DNA from: JAJDYQ01 sp963662865
Lineage (GTDB): Bacteria; Pseudomonadota; Gammaproteobacteria; JAJDYQ01
Length of the DNA: 64,000 nt
Assembly: GCA_963662865.1 (NCBI GenBank)
Contig: OY759969.1
Coordinates: forward strand, 2,356,001-2,420,000
Direction of reading: 5' to 3'
Part shown: positions 8,887 to 18,184 of the stretch, piece by piece
Layout of the letters: every line of letters starts with the position of its first letter
How positions within the stretch are numbered: the stretch's first letter is position 1
The notes under the pieces: model-generated
Database searches by the model: none
What the model saw: the letters and a program-made list of their open reading frames with translations, nothing else
What the model was told of the DNA's origin: nothing
Position numbers and translations under genes: made by a program

Positions 8887-9783
8887 TTATGTGGAGGCAC
8901 ACATCGGAAACCCTTGTGTTTCCCGAGCATCATAATAGCTCTGCGCGACGGCCCGGGACAGTGTACGTACCCTCAGGACATAACGCTGACGCTCGGTAAT
9001 CGAAATGGCATGCCGCGCATCCAGCAGATTAAACGTATGCGAGGCCTTCAGTACCTGCTCATAAGCTGGCAACGTCAGACCCGCTTCAATCAATCTGGCA
9101 CTTTCCTTTTCATATTGATCGAACAGTACAAACAGAAAATTCACATCGGCTTGCTCAAAGTTATAAGCCGACTGCTCAATCTCATTTTGATGAAAAACAT
9201 CGCCATAAGTAACCGGCTTTCGAGGGTCATCAACCCAGACCAGATCATAGACGCTTTCAACCCCCTGCAAATACATCGCGATACGCTCCAGGCCATAGGT
9301 AATCTCTCCCGTCACCGGTTTGCAGTCCAGGCCGCCAATCTGCTGAAAATAGGTAAACTGAGTGATCTCCATGCCATTCAACCAGACCTCCCAGCCCAGC
9401 CCCCAGGCACCAAGCGTCGGCGACTCCCAGTCATCCTCGACAAATCGTATGTCATGTTCAAGGGGATCAATACCCAACATTTTCAGTGAATCCAGGTACT
9501 GGTCCTGAATATTCTGTGGCGACGGTTTCAAAACCACCTGGAATTGATAGTAATGTTGCAGGCGATTGGGGTTCTTGCCGTAACGCCCGTCCGTCGGACG
9601 ACGAGAAGGCTGCACATAGGCCGCATTCCAGGGCTCCGGGCCAATCGAACGCAAAAAGGTCGCTACATGAAATGTGCCCGCGCCCATTTCCATATCGTAA
9701 GGCTGTAAAACAACACAGCCCTTCCCGGCCCAATACTGCTGCAACTGCAGAATAAGATCCTGGAATATTCCGGGTCTCGCCAT
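8887..9783 (-). CDS. glyQ: Glycyl-tRNA synthetase alpha subunit
   Basis: Catalytic alpha subunit of the bacterial alpha2-beta2 GlyRS. Near-invariant stretches are present: YVQPSRRPTDGRYGKNPNR, HYYQFQVVLKPSP, GAWGLGWEVWLNGMEITQF, GEITYGLERIAMY and a terminal GFPMC. The start at 9783 (MARPGIFQDLILQLQQYW) gives 298 residues, close to the usual length; the frame is open to 9849. The beta-subunit gene glyS, normally directly downstream, is absent: the gene is convergent with the LysR gene, 76 nt away. glyS must be elsewhere in the genome. Confidence 0.95.
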   Translation of the reverse strand: MARPGIFQDLILQLQQYWAGKGCVVLQPYDMEMGAGTFHVATFLRSIGPEPWNAAYVQPSRRPTDGRYGKNPNRLQHYYQFQVVLKPSPQNIQDQYLDSLKMLGIDPLEHDIRFVEDDWESPTLGAWGLGWEVWLNGMEITQFTYFQQIGGLDCKPVTGEITYGLERIAMYLQGVESVYDLVWVDDPRKPVTYGDVFHQNEIEQSAYNFEQADVNFLFVLFDQYEKESARLIEAGLTLPAYEQVLKASHTFNLLDARHAISITERQRYVLRVRTLSRAVAQSYYDARETQGFPMCAST

Positions 9784-10032
9784 AGACTCGATCAGATCTG
9801 AAAACGCAGAAGTATAACGACATAGGCCGTCTCGATGCGATAAAATCATGCAACTGCCATTTTATACCGCTTCGATCAATGTCAGACCAGACACCCGCTA
9901 CGCAACACAGGGCCATTGACCCGGTTCAGGCGACCCTGAATCCATGCTCACCGCCGGGGTCGTTGCGGATAATGATCGCCGTGTCATTCCCATGCCGGAA
10001 CACAGCGATATTATCGAGGCGGGCCAATCGAC

Positions 10033-11184
10033 GTGAACATCAGCCCCCTGCATAAAATGGCCGATTCGGTCGATGCCCAAAAGGCCGTCTGGACTGGTGC
10101 AGGCGTCAATCTGGTGCTGTCTATTCTGAAAATCATTACCGGCATTGTCGGCAACTCCGCGGCCCTGCTGGCCGACGGTATTCATTCACTTTCCGACCTT
10201 GCCAGCGATGCCCTGATTCTGTTCGCCGCGCACCACGGTGCCCGGCCTGCCGACGAGACCCACCCTTACGGACATCAGCGCATAGAGACCGCTGCCACGG
10301 TGATATTGGGAGTTATACTCGTTGCGGTGGCGGTGGGCATTGCCTGGGACGCCATTGACCGGATGATGCAGCCCCGGACTCTGCTGGCACCCCCTGGGGC
10401 GTGGGTCATTGTCGTTGCCCTCTTATCGCTGGTCGGCAAGGAATGGCTTTACCAGTACACCATGGCGGTCGCCCGGAGAGTTCATTCCAGATTACTGGAA
10501 GCCAATGCCTGGCACCATCGCTCGGATGCCGTCTCTTCATTGATCGTCCTGGTGGGTATTACCGGCGCTATGGTGGGCATTCCTGTCCTGGATGCGGTAG
10601 CTGCCGTTATTGTTGCGTTGCTGATTGCCCACATTGCCTGGGGGCTGATGAGCAGTAGTGTCAAGGAACTGGTCGATACCGCCATTGACGATAAAGTTCG
10701 GCAGCGAATCACAGCCCTGATTGCACAGACCGATGGCGTCGTTAATCTGCATATGCTGCGCACACGCATGATGGGCGGCAAAATACTGGTTGACGCACAT
10801 ATTCAGGTTCATCCGCGACTGAGCGTTTCCGAGGGGCACCAGATTGCCGAGACAGTGGGGCATCTTCTGAAACATCGCGTTGAACATATGCACGACGTCA
10901 CCATCCATATCGACCCGGAAAACGACGAGGATGCTTCACTCAACCACCATCTGCCGCTGAGAACCGAACTTCTGAAAGACCTGTCCGGCTCCTGGTCACA
11001 CATCTCCGCCACTGTCGATATCGAGGAGATCAAACTACATTATCTGGACGGAAAGGTTGAAGTGGAGCTACTATTGCCGTTTCCTGAAGAGGGAGTGGAG
11101 GCAGCAAGAGGGATACAGATGGCCTTTGACAAAGTTGCCCGGCGCCACAGGCAGCTATCGGCAATCAAGGTCAGATATGCTTGA
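10033..11184 (+). CDS. Cation diffusion facilitator metal transporter
   Basis: Inner-membrane proton/metal antiporter of the CDF family (FieF/MamB-like), exporting Zn2+, Fe2+ or similar ions. Six membrane helices span residues ~18-210. Metal-site motifs are LLADGIHSLSDLASD in helix 2 and WHHRSDAVSS in helix 5; HPYGHQRIE follows helix 2. The C-terminal cytoplasmic domain (residues ~215-300) carries HMLRTRMMGGKILVDAHIQV and VTIHIDPEND, and there is an extra ~80-residue extension. GTG at 10033 is used as start; an ATG at 10057 is an alternative. The gene is divergent from glyQ and precedes the glnA regulatory region. The metal cannot be assigned from sequence alone. Confidence 0.9.
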   Translation: MNISPLHKMADSVDAQKAVWTGAGVNLVLSILKIITGIVGNSAALLADGIHSLSDLASDALILFAAHHGARPADETHPYGHQRIETAATVILGVILVAVAVGIAWDAIDRMMQPRTLLAPPGAWVIVVALLSLVGKEWLYQYTMAVARRVHSRLLEANAWHHRSDAVSSLIVLVGITGAMVGIPVLDAVAAVIVALLIAHIAWGLMSSSVKELVDTAIDDKVRQRITALIAQTDGVVNLHMLRTRMMGGKILVDAHIQVHPRLSVSEGHQIAETVGHLLKHRVEHMHDVTIHIDPENDEDASLNHHLPLRTELLKDLSGSWSHISATVDIEEIKLHYLDGKVEVELLLPFPEEGVEAARGIQMAFDKVARRHRQLSAIKVRYA

Positions 11185-11185
11185 G

Positions 11186-11202
11186 TGCATTATATTAGTG
11201 CG
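11186..11202 (+). promoter_or_regulatory. NtrC-type enhancer site 1 upstream of glnA
   Basis: TGCATTATATTAGTGCG matches the NtrC consensus TGCAC-N5-GGTGCA in both half-sites with few changes. It begins at the stop codon of the CDF gene and is centred about 117 nt before the predicted glnA start site. Its partner site begins exactly 32 bp downstream, the spacing known between the two strong NtrC sites of enterobacterial glnA. Confidence 0.7.
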
Positions 11203-11217
11203 CAATCTTTTGCAGAT

Positions 11218-11234
11218 TGCACTATATTGGTTTG
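11218..11234 (+). promoter_or_regulatory. NtrC-type enhancer site 2 upstream of glnA
   Basis: TGCACTATATTGGTTTG has a perfect left half (TGCACTATATTGGT) and a degenerate right half compared with the NtrC consensus. It lies 32 bp (three helical turns) from site 1 and about 85 nt before the predicted start site, suitable for enhancer looping to the sigma-54 promoter at 11285-11300. Confidence 0.7.
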
Positions 11235-11284
11235 CCCTGTACCTCTTCAGGCATCAGATTCAGTCTGTTTACGGCCCTGGTAAC

Positions 11285-11300
11285 TGGCATGGATTCTGCT
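11285..11300 (+). promoter_or_regulatory. Sigma-54 promoter of glnA
   Basis: TGGCATGGATTCTGCT fits the RpoN consensus TGGCACG-N4-TTGCA with the invariant GG and GC at the correct 10-nt separation (-24/-12). Transcription would start near 11311, about 54 nt before the glnA start codon. Together with the two NtrC sites this predicts nitrogen-starvation control by NtrB/NtrC, as in enterobacterial glnAp2. Confidence 0.8.
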
Positions 11301-11364
11301 GCATATCAGGAATCAGGAAAAGACTTTGCACATCCTTCAAATAAACGATTCGGGGAGAAATATG

Positions 11365-12771
11365 ATGTCAACTGACGTTATGAACATGATAAAAGACCAG
11401 GACGCCAGGTTTGTTGACCTGCGTTTTTGTGACACTCTGGGCAAGGAACAGCACGTTACCGTGCCTGCCCACACCATTGACGAAGACTTCTTCACAGAAG
11501 GCAAAATGTTTGATGGTTCGTCCATAGCCGGCTGGAAAGGCATTAATGAGTCAGACATGATCCTGATGCCTGAGCCGCAAACAGCGGTCATGGACCCATT
11601 CGCGGAAGAAGCCTCTCTGATCCTTCGTTGCGATATTCTTGAACCCTCCACAATGGAAGGTTACGGACGCGATCCGCGCTCTGTTGCCAAGCGCGCCGAA
11701 GCCTACCTGAAATCCACCGGTATCGGGGATGCGGCTTTCTTTGGTCCTGAGCCTGAATTTTTCGTATTCGACGATGTTCGCTGGAGTGCTGGTATGAGCG
11801 GTTCTTTTGTCAAAATTGACTCCGAGGAAGCCGCCTGGAACTCCGAGCGGGCTTACGAAGACGGCAACACCGGTCATCGCCCCGGCGTAAAAGGCGGTTA
11901 TTTCCCGGTTCCTCCGGTTGATTCATTACACGACATGCGTGCTGCCATGTGCCTGGTTATGGAAGAGATGGGCATAGTCACCGAAGTACATCACCATGAA
12001 GTAGCGACTGCCGGTCAGTGCGAAATCGGCACCAGATTCAATACCCTGGTGCGTCGTGCCGACGAAGTGCTGATTCAAAAGTACGCGACTCATAACGTCG
12101 CCCATTCCTATGGCAAGACCGCGACATTCATGCCCAAGCCACTGGTTGGTGACAATGGTTCCGGTATGCACGTTCATCAGTCTATTGCCAAAGATGGTGA
12201 AAATATCTTTGCCGGCGACAAATATGGCGGCCTGTCTCAGGAAGCCATGTGGTATATCGGCGGCATCTTCAGACACGCCCGTGCGATTAACGCCTTTGCG
12301 AACGGTACTACCAACAGCTACAAACGCCTGGTCCCGGGTTTCGAAGCCCCAGTGCTGCTGGCCTATTCAGCCCGCAACCGCTCCGCTTCAGTTCGTATTC
12401 CATGGGTCGCCAATCAAAAGGCACGTCGTATCGAGCTGCGTTTCCCTGACTCCGCGGCCAATCCCTACCTGACATTTGTTGCCATGATGATGGCCGGCCT
12501 GGACGGCATCCACAATCAGATTGATCCGGGTGCCCCCGCAGATAAAGACCTATATGACCTGCCGCCGGAAGAAGAAAAGGAGATCCCCACTGTAGCGCAC
12601 TCGCTGGACCAGGCCCTGGAAGCACTTGATGCAGACCGTGGCTTCCTGAAAGCCGGGGGCGTTATGACCGATGACCTGATTGACGGTTATATCGAACTCA
12701 AGATGGAAGAAGTAACCCGTATGCGCATGACAACACATCCGATTGAGTTTGATATGTACTATAGCTGCTAG
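11365..12771 (+). CDS. glnA: Glutamine synthetase type I
   Basis: Dodecameric ATP-dependent ligase making glutamine from glutamate and ammonia. Conserved blocks: KEQHVTVPAHTI, MFDGSSIAGWKGINESDM (the Asp50-type latch), GPEPEFFVFDD, HHHEVATAGQCEIGTRFN, GDNGSGMHVHQS and RIPWVANQKARRIELRFPD. The adenylylation tyrosine is present in DLYDLPPEE, so GlnE-type control is expected. The ATG at 11365 is 7 nt after GGGGAG and gives 468 residues; the ATG at 11362 is equally in frame. Nitrogen control is predicted from the upstream NtrC and sigma-54 sites. A repeat element starts directly after the TAG stop codon. Confidence 0.98.
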   Translation: MSTDVMNMIKDQDARFVDLRFCDTLGKEQHVTVPAHTIDEDFFTEGKMFDGSSIAGWKGINESDMILMPEPQTAVMDPFAEEASLILRCDILEPSTMEGYGRDPRSVAKRAEAYLKSTGIGDAAFFGPEPEFFVFDDVRWSAGMSGSFVKIDSEEAAWNSERAYEDGNTGHRPGVKGGYFPVPPVDSLHDMRAAMCLVMEEMGIVTEVHHHEVATAGQCEIGTRFNTLVRRADEVLIQKYATHNVAHSYGKTATFMPKPLVGDNGSGMHVHQSIAKDGENIFAGDKYGGLSQEAMWYIGGIFRHARAINAFANGTTNSYKRLVPGFEAPVLLAYSARNRSASVRIPWVANQKARRIELRFPDSAANPYLTFVAMMMAGLDGIHNQIDPGAPADKDLYDLPPEEEKEIPTVAHSLDQALEALDADRGFLKAGGVMTDDLIDGYIELKMEEVTRMRMTTHPIEFDMYYSC

Positions 12772-12889
12772 CAGGTGGTTGAAATTCGCTCAGGCGAGTG
12801 CGAGACAAGGCAAAAAAGGCCGAAAAAGCGCAGTTTACCCAGAGTCAATGAGCATTTTGAGATCATTTTTAACGCCGTATCATGCCGCA
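12772..12889 (-). repeat. 139-bp repeat family, copy A (one inverted end missing)
   Basis: Read on the minus strand, this is the same element as the complete copy at 63500-63638, including the block GGGTAAACTGCGCTTTTTCGG and the right inverted end GAATTTCAACCACCTG. The left ~22 bp are missing after the GCGG block. The right end abuts the glnA TAG stop codon with no spacer. Confidence 0.85.
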
Positions 12890-13149
12890 GACACCGGTTT
12901 GGCGACAGTTAAGGTTTCGGTATCGTGGTCAGCCGGGAACCCGCCGCTTGTCGGTACAGGGCACAGATGCGCCTGAATTTTGCCCATCAATGAAATCCGG
13001 GACAGAAAAATAGGCAGATTGGCCACAATGAGCTAAACTTGGTCCCTGTACGGTAAAAACAGAACTTTTACAATGCGCTGAAGTATTTGTTCGGAGCTTC
13101 CCTGAATTTCAGGCATATAGCCCCTGAAAATCGCTTTACAGAGAACAAC

Positions 13150-13785
13150 ATGACCAAAACAGCTAAAGCTCTTGTCTTTATTTTATTGCTTTCGCCCATG
13201 GCCGTCTCGGCAGAGGCCGGTGATACCCATACGGTTAAGGCAGATACGGCTATTTTACGTCAAGCAGCAAGCAAGAATTCCCCCCAGGTGGAAAAACTCG
13301 GCAGATTCTCACAAGTTGTAGAAATGGACATACGGGGCGAATGGTATGAAGTTTACGTCGCCAGTTCCGACCAGAGCGGGTGGATGCACTCATCGACACT
13401 CGCACTGCCGGACGCCGATAATGATGCAGACTCTGCCCCCAAGATGACGTTATCACGCTCGCATATGAGGCCCAAGAGGATTGTAGCGCTCAAAGTAAAA
13501 GACAGCGAGAAAACGCCCAGCATGAAAAATTTCGAAAAATACCTGCTTAAGTACAGCGCCAGAACCCAGACCCTGAAGGGATACACCCCATTTTCCGAAG
13601 CGGAGCCACTTGAAAACGGCAATTTACAGGTTACAGCCACCAGCGCATGGCTAAAACTATCTAAAGCCATGCAGAAAAGCAGCCTGATTGTTCTTCATAC
13701 AAAATGGAAAAAGGCAATAAACAACAGCGATTCCGAGGTAATAGTCGTTGATGTCAGCGAAAATAGAGTCCTGAATTACCCTTAA
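13150..13785 (+). CDS. Exported SH3-domain protein
   Basis: A 211-residue hypothetical protein with a clear signal peptide (MTKTAKALVFILLLSPMAVS) and a bacterial SH3 domain at residues ~25-85 (VKADTAILRQAASKNSPQVE, WYEVYVASSDQSGWMHSSTL). The C-terminal ~120 residues are charged and match nothing I recognise. The ATG at 13150 was chosen over 13087 because it starts the signal peptide. The gene stands alone between two partial copies of the repeat family (12772-12889 and 13841-13884) lying in the same orientation. Periplasmic, perhaps murein-related; the function is unknown. Confidence 0.75.
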   Translation: MTKTAKALVFILLLSPMAVSAEAGDTHTVKADTAILRQAASKNSPQVEKLGRFSQVVEMDIRGEWYEVYVASSDQSGWMHSSTLALPDADNDADSAPKMTLSRSHMRPKRIVALKVKDSEKTPSMKNFEKYLLKYSARTQTLKGYTPFSEAEPLENGNLQVTATSAWLKLSKAMQKSSLIVLHTKWKKAINNSDSEVIVVDVSENRVLNYP

Positions 13786-13840
13786 ATAGCCCTGCTTTTT
13801 TATCGAGCTCAATCTCTCTGGCATTATTTCAGAATTCAGC

Positions 13841-13884
13841 TTTAACATCGTATCGTGCCGCATGAGTAGAATTTCAACAGCCTG
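13841..13884 (-). repeat. 139-bp repeat family, copy D (left-end fragment)
   Basis: On the minus strand this reads CAGGCTGTTGAAATTC followed by TACTCATGCGGCACGATACG, the left end of the family, and loses similarity after about 44 bp. It lies between the convergent SH3 gene and the RND gene, 27 nt from the RND stop codon. Confidence 0.75.
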
Positions 13885-13911
13885 TTAGGAGCCTGCCCGA
13901 GGTCATGGATG

Positions 13912-16900
13912 TCAGTTTATTGCGGGCACCGTGCTCGAAGTCCGGCCTGAAAGTTTCTCTGCCAGGGCCTCATACGCATTCAGCAACAGCGGTACGAGGA
14001 TCAAAACGAGTACCGTAGAAAATCCCAATCCAAAAACAATTGAAGTTGCCATGGGTATTAAAAACTGTGCCTGTACCGAGGTCTCAAACAACAGAGGTAT
14101 CAGCCCGGCAATAGTAGTGAGTGACGTGAGCAATACGGCACGCAGGCGCTGAACCGAGGCATCAACAATGGCCCGTTGTCGCGGCACACCCTCCTTGCGC
14201 AGATGCCGATAGAACACCACCAGAATAATCGAATCATTAACGACAATACCGGCGAGCCCGAATAAGCCGAACAGCGAAAGAATCGTTAAATTAATACCGG
14301 TAAGCCAGTGCCCCAGTATAGCGCCGATAACGGCGAAGGGAATAATCGCCATCACCACCAGCGGCCAGCCATAGGATGAAAATATCCAGGCAAGGATAAG
14401 ATAGATAAGCGCCAGCGCATACAGAGAGCCGAGCTTCATTTCGCTGAAGGTTTGCTGCTGGTCAGCGGCGTTACCGACGGCGGCAAACTCAATGTTATAG
14501 CGTGCGGCGATACCAGGTAACACGCTGGTCAGTATTTCATCGGTAATGGCATTGGCGTTGCCTTGTGCCTCGTCGATATCGGCCGAGACTTCGAGCGCCA
14601 GACGGCCTTTTTCATGGCGCAGTATTTCAAAGCCGCGCTGATGGTGGAAATCAACCAGCGAACTCAGGGCGGCCTGCTCACCGTTTGGCAGGATAATCGG
14701 TAACGACTCCAGCGTAGAGAAACCGTTACGCTGTTGGTCATTCAAAATAGTGCGCACCTCGACCTCGTCAAAGCCATCCTGGAAGACCTGCACAATAAAA
14801 CCATCGTAAGCCGCACGCAGTTGCTGACCAATCTCCCGGGTAGTAATCCCCAGGGCCTTACCCTGTGCATTGAGATCGAAGATAAGCTGAGTCTGGCCAT
14901 ATGGCATATCGTCATTGACGCCGAATACCGAGTGAGTATTACGCAAAACCTCTTGCAGCGCCTCAGCCGCCTGTTTCAACTGTGGTGGTGATGAGCCGGT
15001 CAACTGGAACGTCAGGTCACGGCCACCCGGCCCGGCCTGCCGGCTGGCAACGAGCAGACTTTCCAGCGCCGCCGGTTCGGTGACGCGCAAGCGTAACCGG
15101 CGAATAAACTCCGGATTACGCATATCGCGTTCATCGGAAGGAGTCAGTTCAATCAGGATACTGGCGTAACGGTCCCCCTTTTGCGAGCTGCGGTTATGGC
15201 TGTTGAGATTCTCGCCCAGACGGCTGGAATACAGCAGAATGACACCGGGAAACTCCTCATTCATATCATCCAGCGCCTTTTCCATAGTCATCATATAGTC
15301 GCGGACGACATGACGCGGCGTACCGGCGGTGAACTGGATATTGGCCAGTATCTGGCCGGACTCAGTTTGCGGTATAAAGGTAAACGGAATCCGCTGACCT
15401 GCCAGCAGGCCGACGGTGAAGATAACCACGGCAAACAAAATCATCAGAGTCCGCCAGGGACAGGCAATGCAGTTCTCAACCCAGCGGCGAAAGCGCCGTT
15501 CACGGAAATGGTTAAACCAGTTTTCAATCTGTTTGCGCCGGCCTGAAATTTCCCCAGCCGAACGCATACGCTCAAAAGAATAACGCAAGTGACCGGGCAG
15601 AATCAGAAAACTCTCGAGCAGCGAAGCCAGGATAGCGCAGATAATCACCAGCGGGATGGCAAACAGCAGCTTGCCGATAAAACCGCCGAGCATCATCAGC
15701 GGGATAAAAGCGGCAACCGTCGTTAATGACGAAGAAATCACCGGAGCGAGCATACGCCGTGCACCGCCTTCGGCGGCGGCTAACGGCGACTCGCCCATCT
15801 GGTAATGGGTCATGGCGTCTTCGCCGACCACAATGGCGTCATCGACGATAATGCCCAGCGCCATGATAAGGCCAAACAGGCTGATCATATTGATTGATCC
15901 GCCAAAGACATAAAGCGCCGTCAGCGCCGCCATAAAAGAAACCGGAATACCGACCGCAACCCAGAACGCCACCGGGCCACGCAAAAAGAAAAACAGGATA
16001 GAGACAACCAGCGCCAGACCGGTAAGGCCATTCTCCAGCAACAGATTGATACGCTGCATAATATACTGCCAGCGTTCATCATAGACCCGGATACCCATTC
16101 CCGGAGGTAGAGAAGGCCTGGTTTCAGCCAGCCATTCCTCAAGAATGCGGGCCGACTTCAGGCTGTCAAAACCTTCCGTGCGCAGCAGGCGTAACTCAAT
16201 GGCCGGATGACCCCGATAACTGATGGTAGTCTGATTGTCGCGGGCGCGGCGCTCAATGTCGGCGACATCACCCAGGCGCAGGGTCCGCCCCTCAAAATTC
16301 ACAGGTATCTCGGCATACTCCTCGATTCGCTTAATCTTATTCGGGCTGCGTAACTGCTGGCTCAACAGATCGCGGTTGATATTGCCGACAGGCACCTCGG
16401 TACTGAGACGGGCAACATGGCGCCCGAGCTGATCCAGCGAGATATTCATCTCCTGCATATCCTCAACGGCAAGCCGGATAGCAATTTCCTGCTTCTCCAG
16501 CCCCGTCATTTCGACGCGGGATATGCCGCGCTCCAGCAATTCCCTTTGCAGACGTTGCGCCAGCCCCGGCAGGGCACGGGCGTCGTATTCGCTCCACACC
16601 AACAGCCTTGCGACACGCTCATAAATCGTCACCCGGGTAATCTCTGATTGTTCGCTGTCGGCCGGCAGATCGCGGATCAGCGCGACCTTCTCCTTCACCT
16701 GATCCAGGGCCCGGGACATATCGGTGCCGTATTCATATTCCAGCGTGACCGAAGAGACGCCCTCGACCGAGGTCGAAGTAATCGTTCGCAGATTTTCCTG
16801 GGTGCGCAACGCCTCTTCAATTCGATTCGTCAGACCCTCCTCGATCTCCCGCGGACTGGCACCGCGCCAGGCGATGCGCACATTGATTGTTTCCAGGGTA

Positions 16901-17040
16901 TAGCTTGGGAAGAATTGCGTGTTGAGATAAATCAGCGCCAGAGAGCCGCACATAATGATAATGACCATTAACAGATTGGCCGCCACACGATGCTGCGCGA
17001 AGGCACCGATAATACGGCTGCGCTGCCTGAAATCAGACAT
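13912..17040 (-). CDS. RND-family efflux transporter (AcrB/HAE1-like)
   Basis: Inner-membrane proton-driven efflux pump of the resistance-nodulation-division superfamily, 1,042 residues (typical). It has the N-terminal helix (NLLMVIIIMCGSLALIYL), the porter segment RGASPREIEEGLTNRIEEAL, and the membrane block with the proton-relay aspartates in LGIIVDDAIVVGEDA (around residue 400). The second half repeats the plan (GLFGLAGIVVNDSIILVVF). The ATG at 17040 shares one base with the TGA of the adaptor gene, so the two are translationally coupled. No TolC-like outer-membrane gene is adjacent. It is last in a minus-strand operon that also encodes a MotA/ExbB-like and a MotB/ExbD-like protein. The substrate is unknown. 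Confidence 0.93.
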   Translation of the reverse strand: MSDFRQRSRIIGAFAQHRVAANLLMVIIIMCGSLALIYLNTQFFPSYTLETINVRIAWRGASPREIEEGLTNRIEEALRTQENLRTITSTSVEGVSSVTLEYEYGTDMSRALDQVKEKVALIRDLPADSEQSEITRVTIYERVARLLVWSEYDARALPGLAQRLQRELLERGISRVEMTGLEKQEIAIRLAVEDMQEMNISLDQLGRHVARLSTEVPVGNINRDLLSQQLRSPNKIKRIEEYAEIPVNFEGRTLRLGDVADIERRARDNQTTISYRGHPAIELRLLRTEGFDSLKSARILEEWLAETRPSLPPGMGIRVYDERWQYIMQRINLLLENGLTGLALVVSILFFFLRGPVAFWVAVGIPVSFMAALTALYVFGGSINMISLFGLIMALGIIVDDAIVVGEDAMTHYQMGESPLAAAEGGARRMLAPVISSSLTTVAAFIPLMMLGGFIGKLLFAIPLVIICAILASLLESFLILPGHLRYSFERMRSAGEISGRRKQIENWFNHFRERRFRRWVENCIACPWRTLMILFAVVIFTVGLLAGQRIPFTFIPQTESGQILANIQFTAGTPRHVVRDYMMTMEKALDDMNEEFPGVILLYSSRLGENLNSHNRSSQKGDRYASILIELTPSDERDMRNPEFIRRLRLRVTEPAALESLLVASRQAGPGGRDLTFQLTGSSPPQLKQAAEALQEVLRNTHSVFGVNDDMPYGQTQLIFDLNAQGKALGITTREIGQQLRAAYDGFIVQVFQDGFDEVEVRTILNDQQRNGFSTLESLPIILPNGEQAALSSLVDFHHQRGFEILRHEKGRLALEVSADIDEAQGNANAITDEILTSVLPGIAARYNIEFAAVGNAADQQQTFSEMKLGSLYALALIYLILAWIFSSYGWPLVVMAIIPFAVIGAILGHWLTGINLTILSLFGLFGLAGIVVNDSIILVVFYRHLRKEGVPRQRAIVDASVQRLRAVLLTSLTTIAGLIPLLFETSVQAQFLIPMATSIVFGLGFSTVLVLILVPLLLNAYEALAEKLSGRTSSTVPAIN

Positions 17041-18170
17041 CAATTCGGATTGCCGAACCTGACCGGCAGATTTTCAATAGCGTTAGGAAGCTGCGTGATC
17101 ATAACAACATCACCCGCCCGGACATCTTCACTGAACAGCAGAGTTCCGGCAGGCCGGCCACCGTCAATATAATCGCCAAGGCGGCGCACCTTAACGGCCT
17201 GCAAACGGTTATCAACAACCCGATAAATCGTATCGGCACCGTATATAGCGGTATCGCTCAGGACAAAACTATTGGCAACGGCGGGCAGTTGCAACTGAAT
17301 TTTAAGGCTGCGCCCCAGGGACAGAGACTCGCCGCCCTGCGTAATGTCAAATATGGCATCAACCCCACCGCTGCGCCGGTTGACCTCACCCCCCAGTCGC
17401 GCAAGTCCGGCGCGAATAACGGCCTCCGAATCGACAGAAACGGCAGTTAATTGCTCATTATTATCCAGCGCCCGCTGCAAGACCGGCTGATAACGGCGTG
17501 CTATAGGGCCAATCAACTCCATGGAGCGGCGGTCATAGACATCAATCAAACGGTCCGCAGGCCGGACACGATCGCCGACAGACACATGTAATGCCGTGAC
17601 CTGCCCATCAAACGGTGCGCGGATGACCGTGCGTTGCAGCTCCAGCATGGCAAGCTCAAGGGCCGTCTCGGTGCGCAGCTTTTTGGCCTCCAGCCCGCGC
17701 AAACGGATTTTATGCCTTTCGATAATACGCTCACGATTCAGCCTGGCATTTTCGCCATCGTCTTTTCGTATAACGAACAGCTCATCCTTATGATTGAGAA
17801 TTTCGGCATCAATCTGAGACTGACTGTCCAGCACATCGGCCCGGCGTTGCTCAACCATCAACTTTGCCTCCCGGTCATCCAGTAACAACAGCGTTGCACC
17901 CTGGCTGACCCGGGCACCCTCAAGCGCGTCAATCTCCTTAATATCCGCGGTAACGGCGGAGCGCAGCCGGGCATGGCTGGGAGTGGACACCCTGACGAAT
18001 ACCGGCACGGACGGCGCATGAACACCCGGTCGGATCGTGACCGCATTAATCAGACGGATAGCCTCGCTACCGGTTGCGGTATTCGCCCTGGGTTTCGTGA
18101 TAATCAGCGCCGCCGCAACGACCGTCGCCAGCAAAAAAATACCGGGGATTACCCAGCGTGATAACTTCAT
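17040..18170 (-). CDS. Periplasmic adaptor (HlyD/MFP family) of the RND pump
   Basis: Membrane-fusion subunit expected to bridge the RND pump and an outer-membrane channel. It has an N-terminal anchor helix (WVIPGIFLLATVVAAALI), a split lipoyl domain (DALEGARVSQGATLLLLDDR and FDGQVTALHVSVGDRVRPAD), a charged helical hairpin in between (residues ~110-180) and a beta-barrel C-terminal part. It has 376 residues. Its start is 14 nt after the stop codon of the coiled-coil MotB/ExbD-like gene, and its stop overlaps the RND start by one base. Confidence 0.9.
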   Translation of the reverse strand: MKLSRWVIPGIFLLATVVAAALIITKPRANTATGSEAIRLINAVTIRPGVHAPSVPVFVRVSTPSHARLRSAVTADIKEIDALEGARVSQGATLLLLDDREAKLMVEQRRADVLDSQSQIDAEILNHKDELFVIRKDDGENARLNRERIIERHKIRLRGLEAKKLRTETALELAMLELQRTVIRAPFDGQVTALHVSVGDRVRPADRLIDVYDRRSMELIGPIARRYQPVLQRALDNNEQLTAVSVDSEAVIRAGLARLGGEVNRRSGGVDAIFDITQGGESLSLGRSLKIQLQLPAVANSFVLSDTAIYGADTIYRVVDNRLQAVKVRRLGDYIDGGRPAGTLLFSEDVRAGDVVMITQLPNAIENLPVRFGNPN

Positions 18171-18184
18171 GGTAGAGGCTGCCG

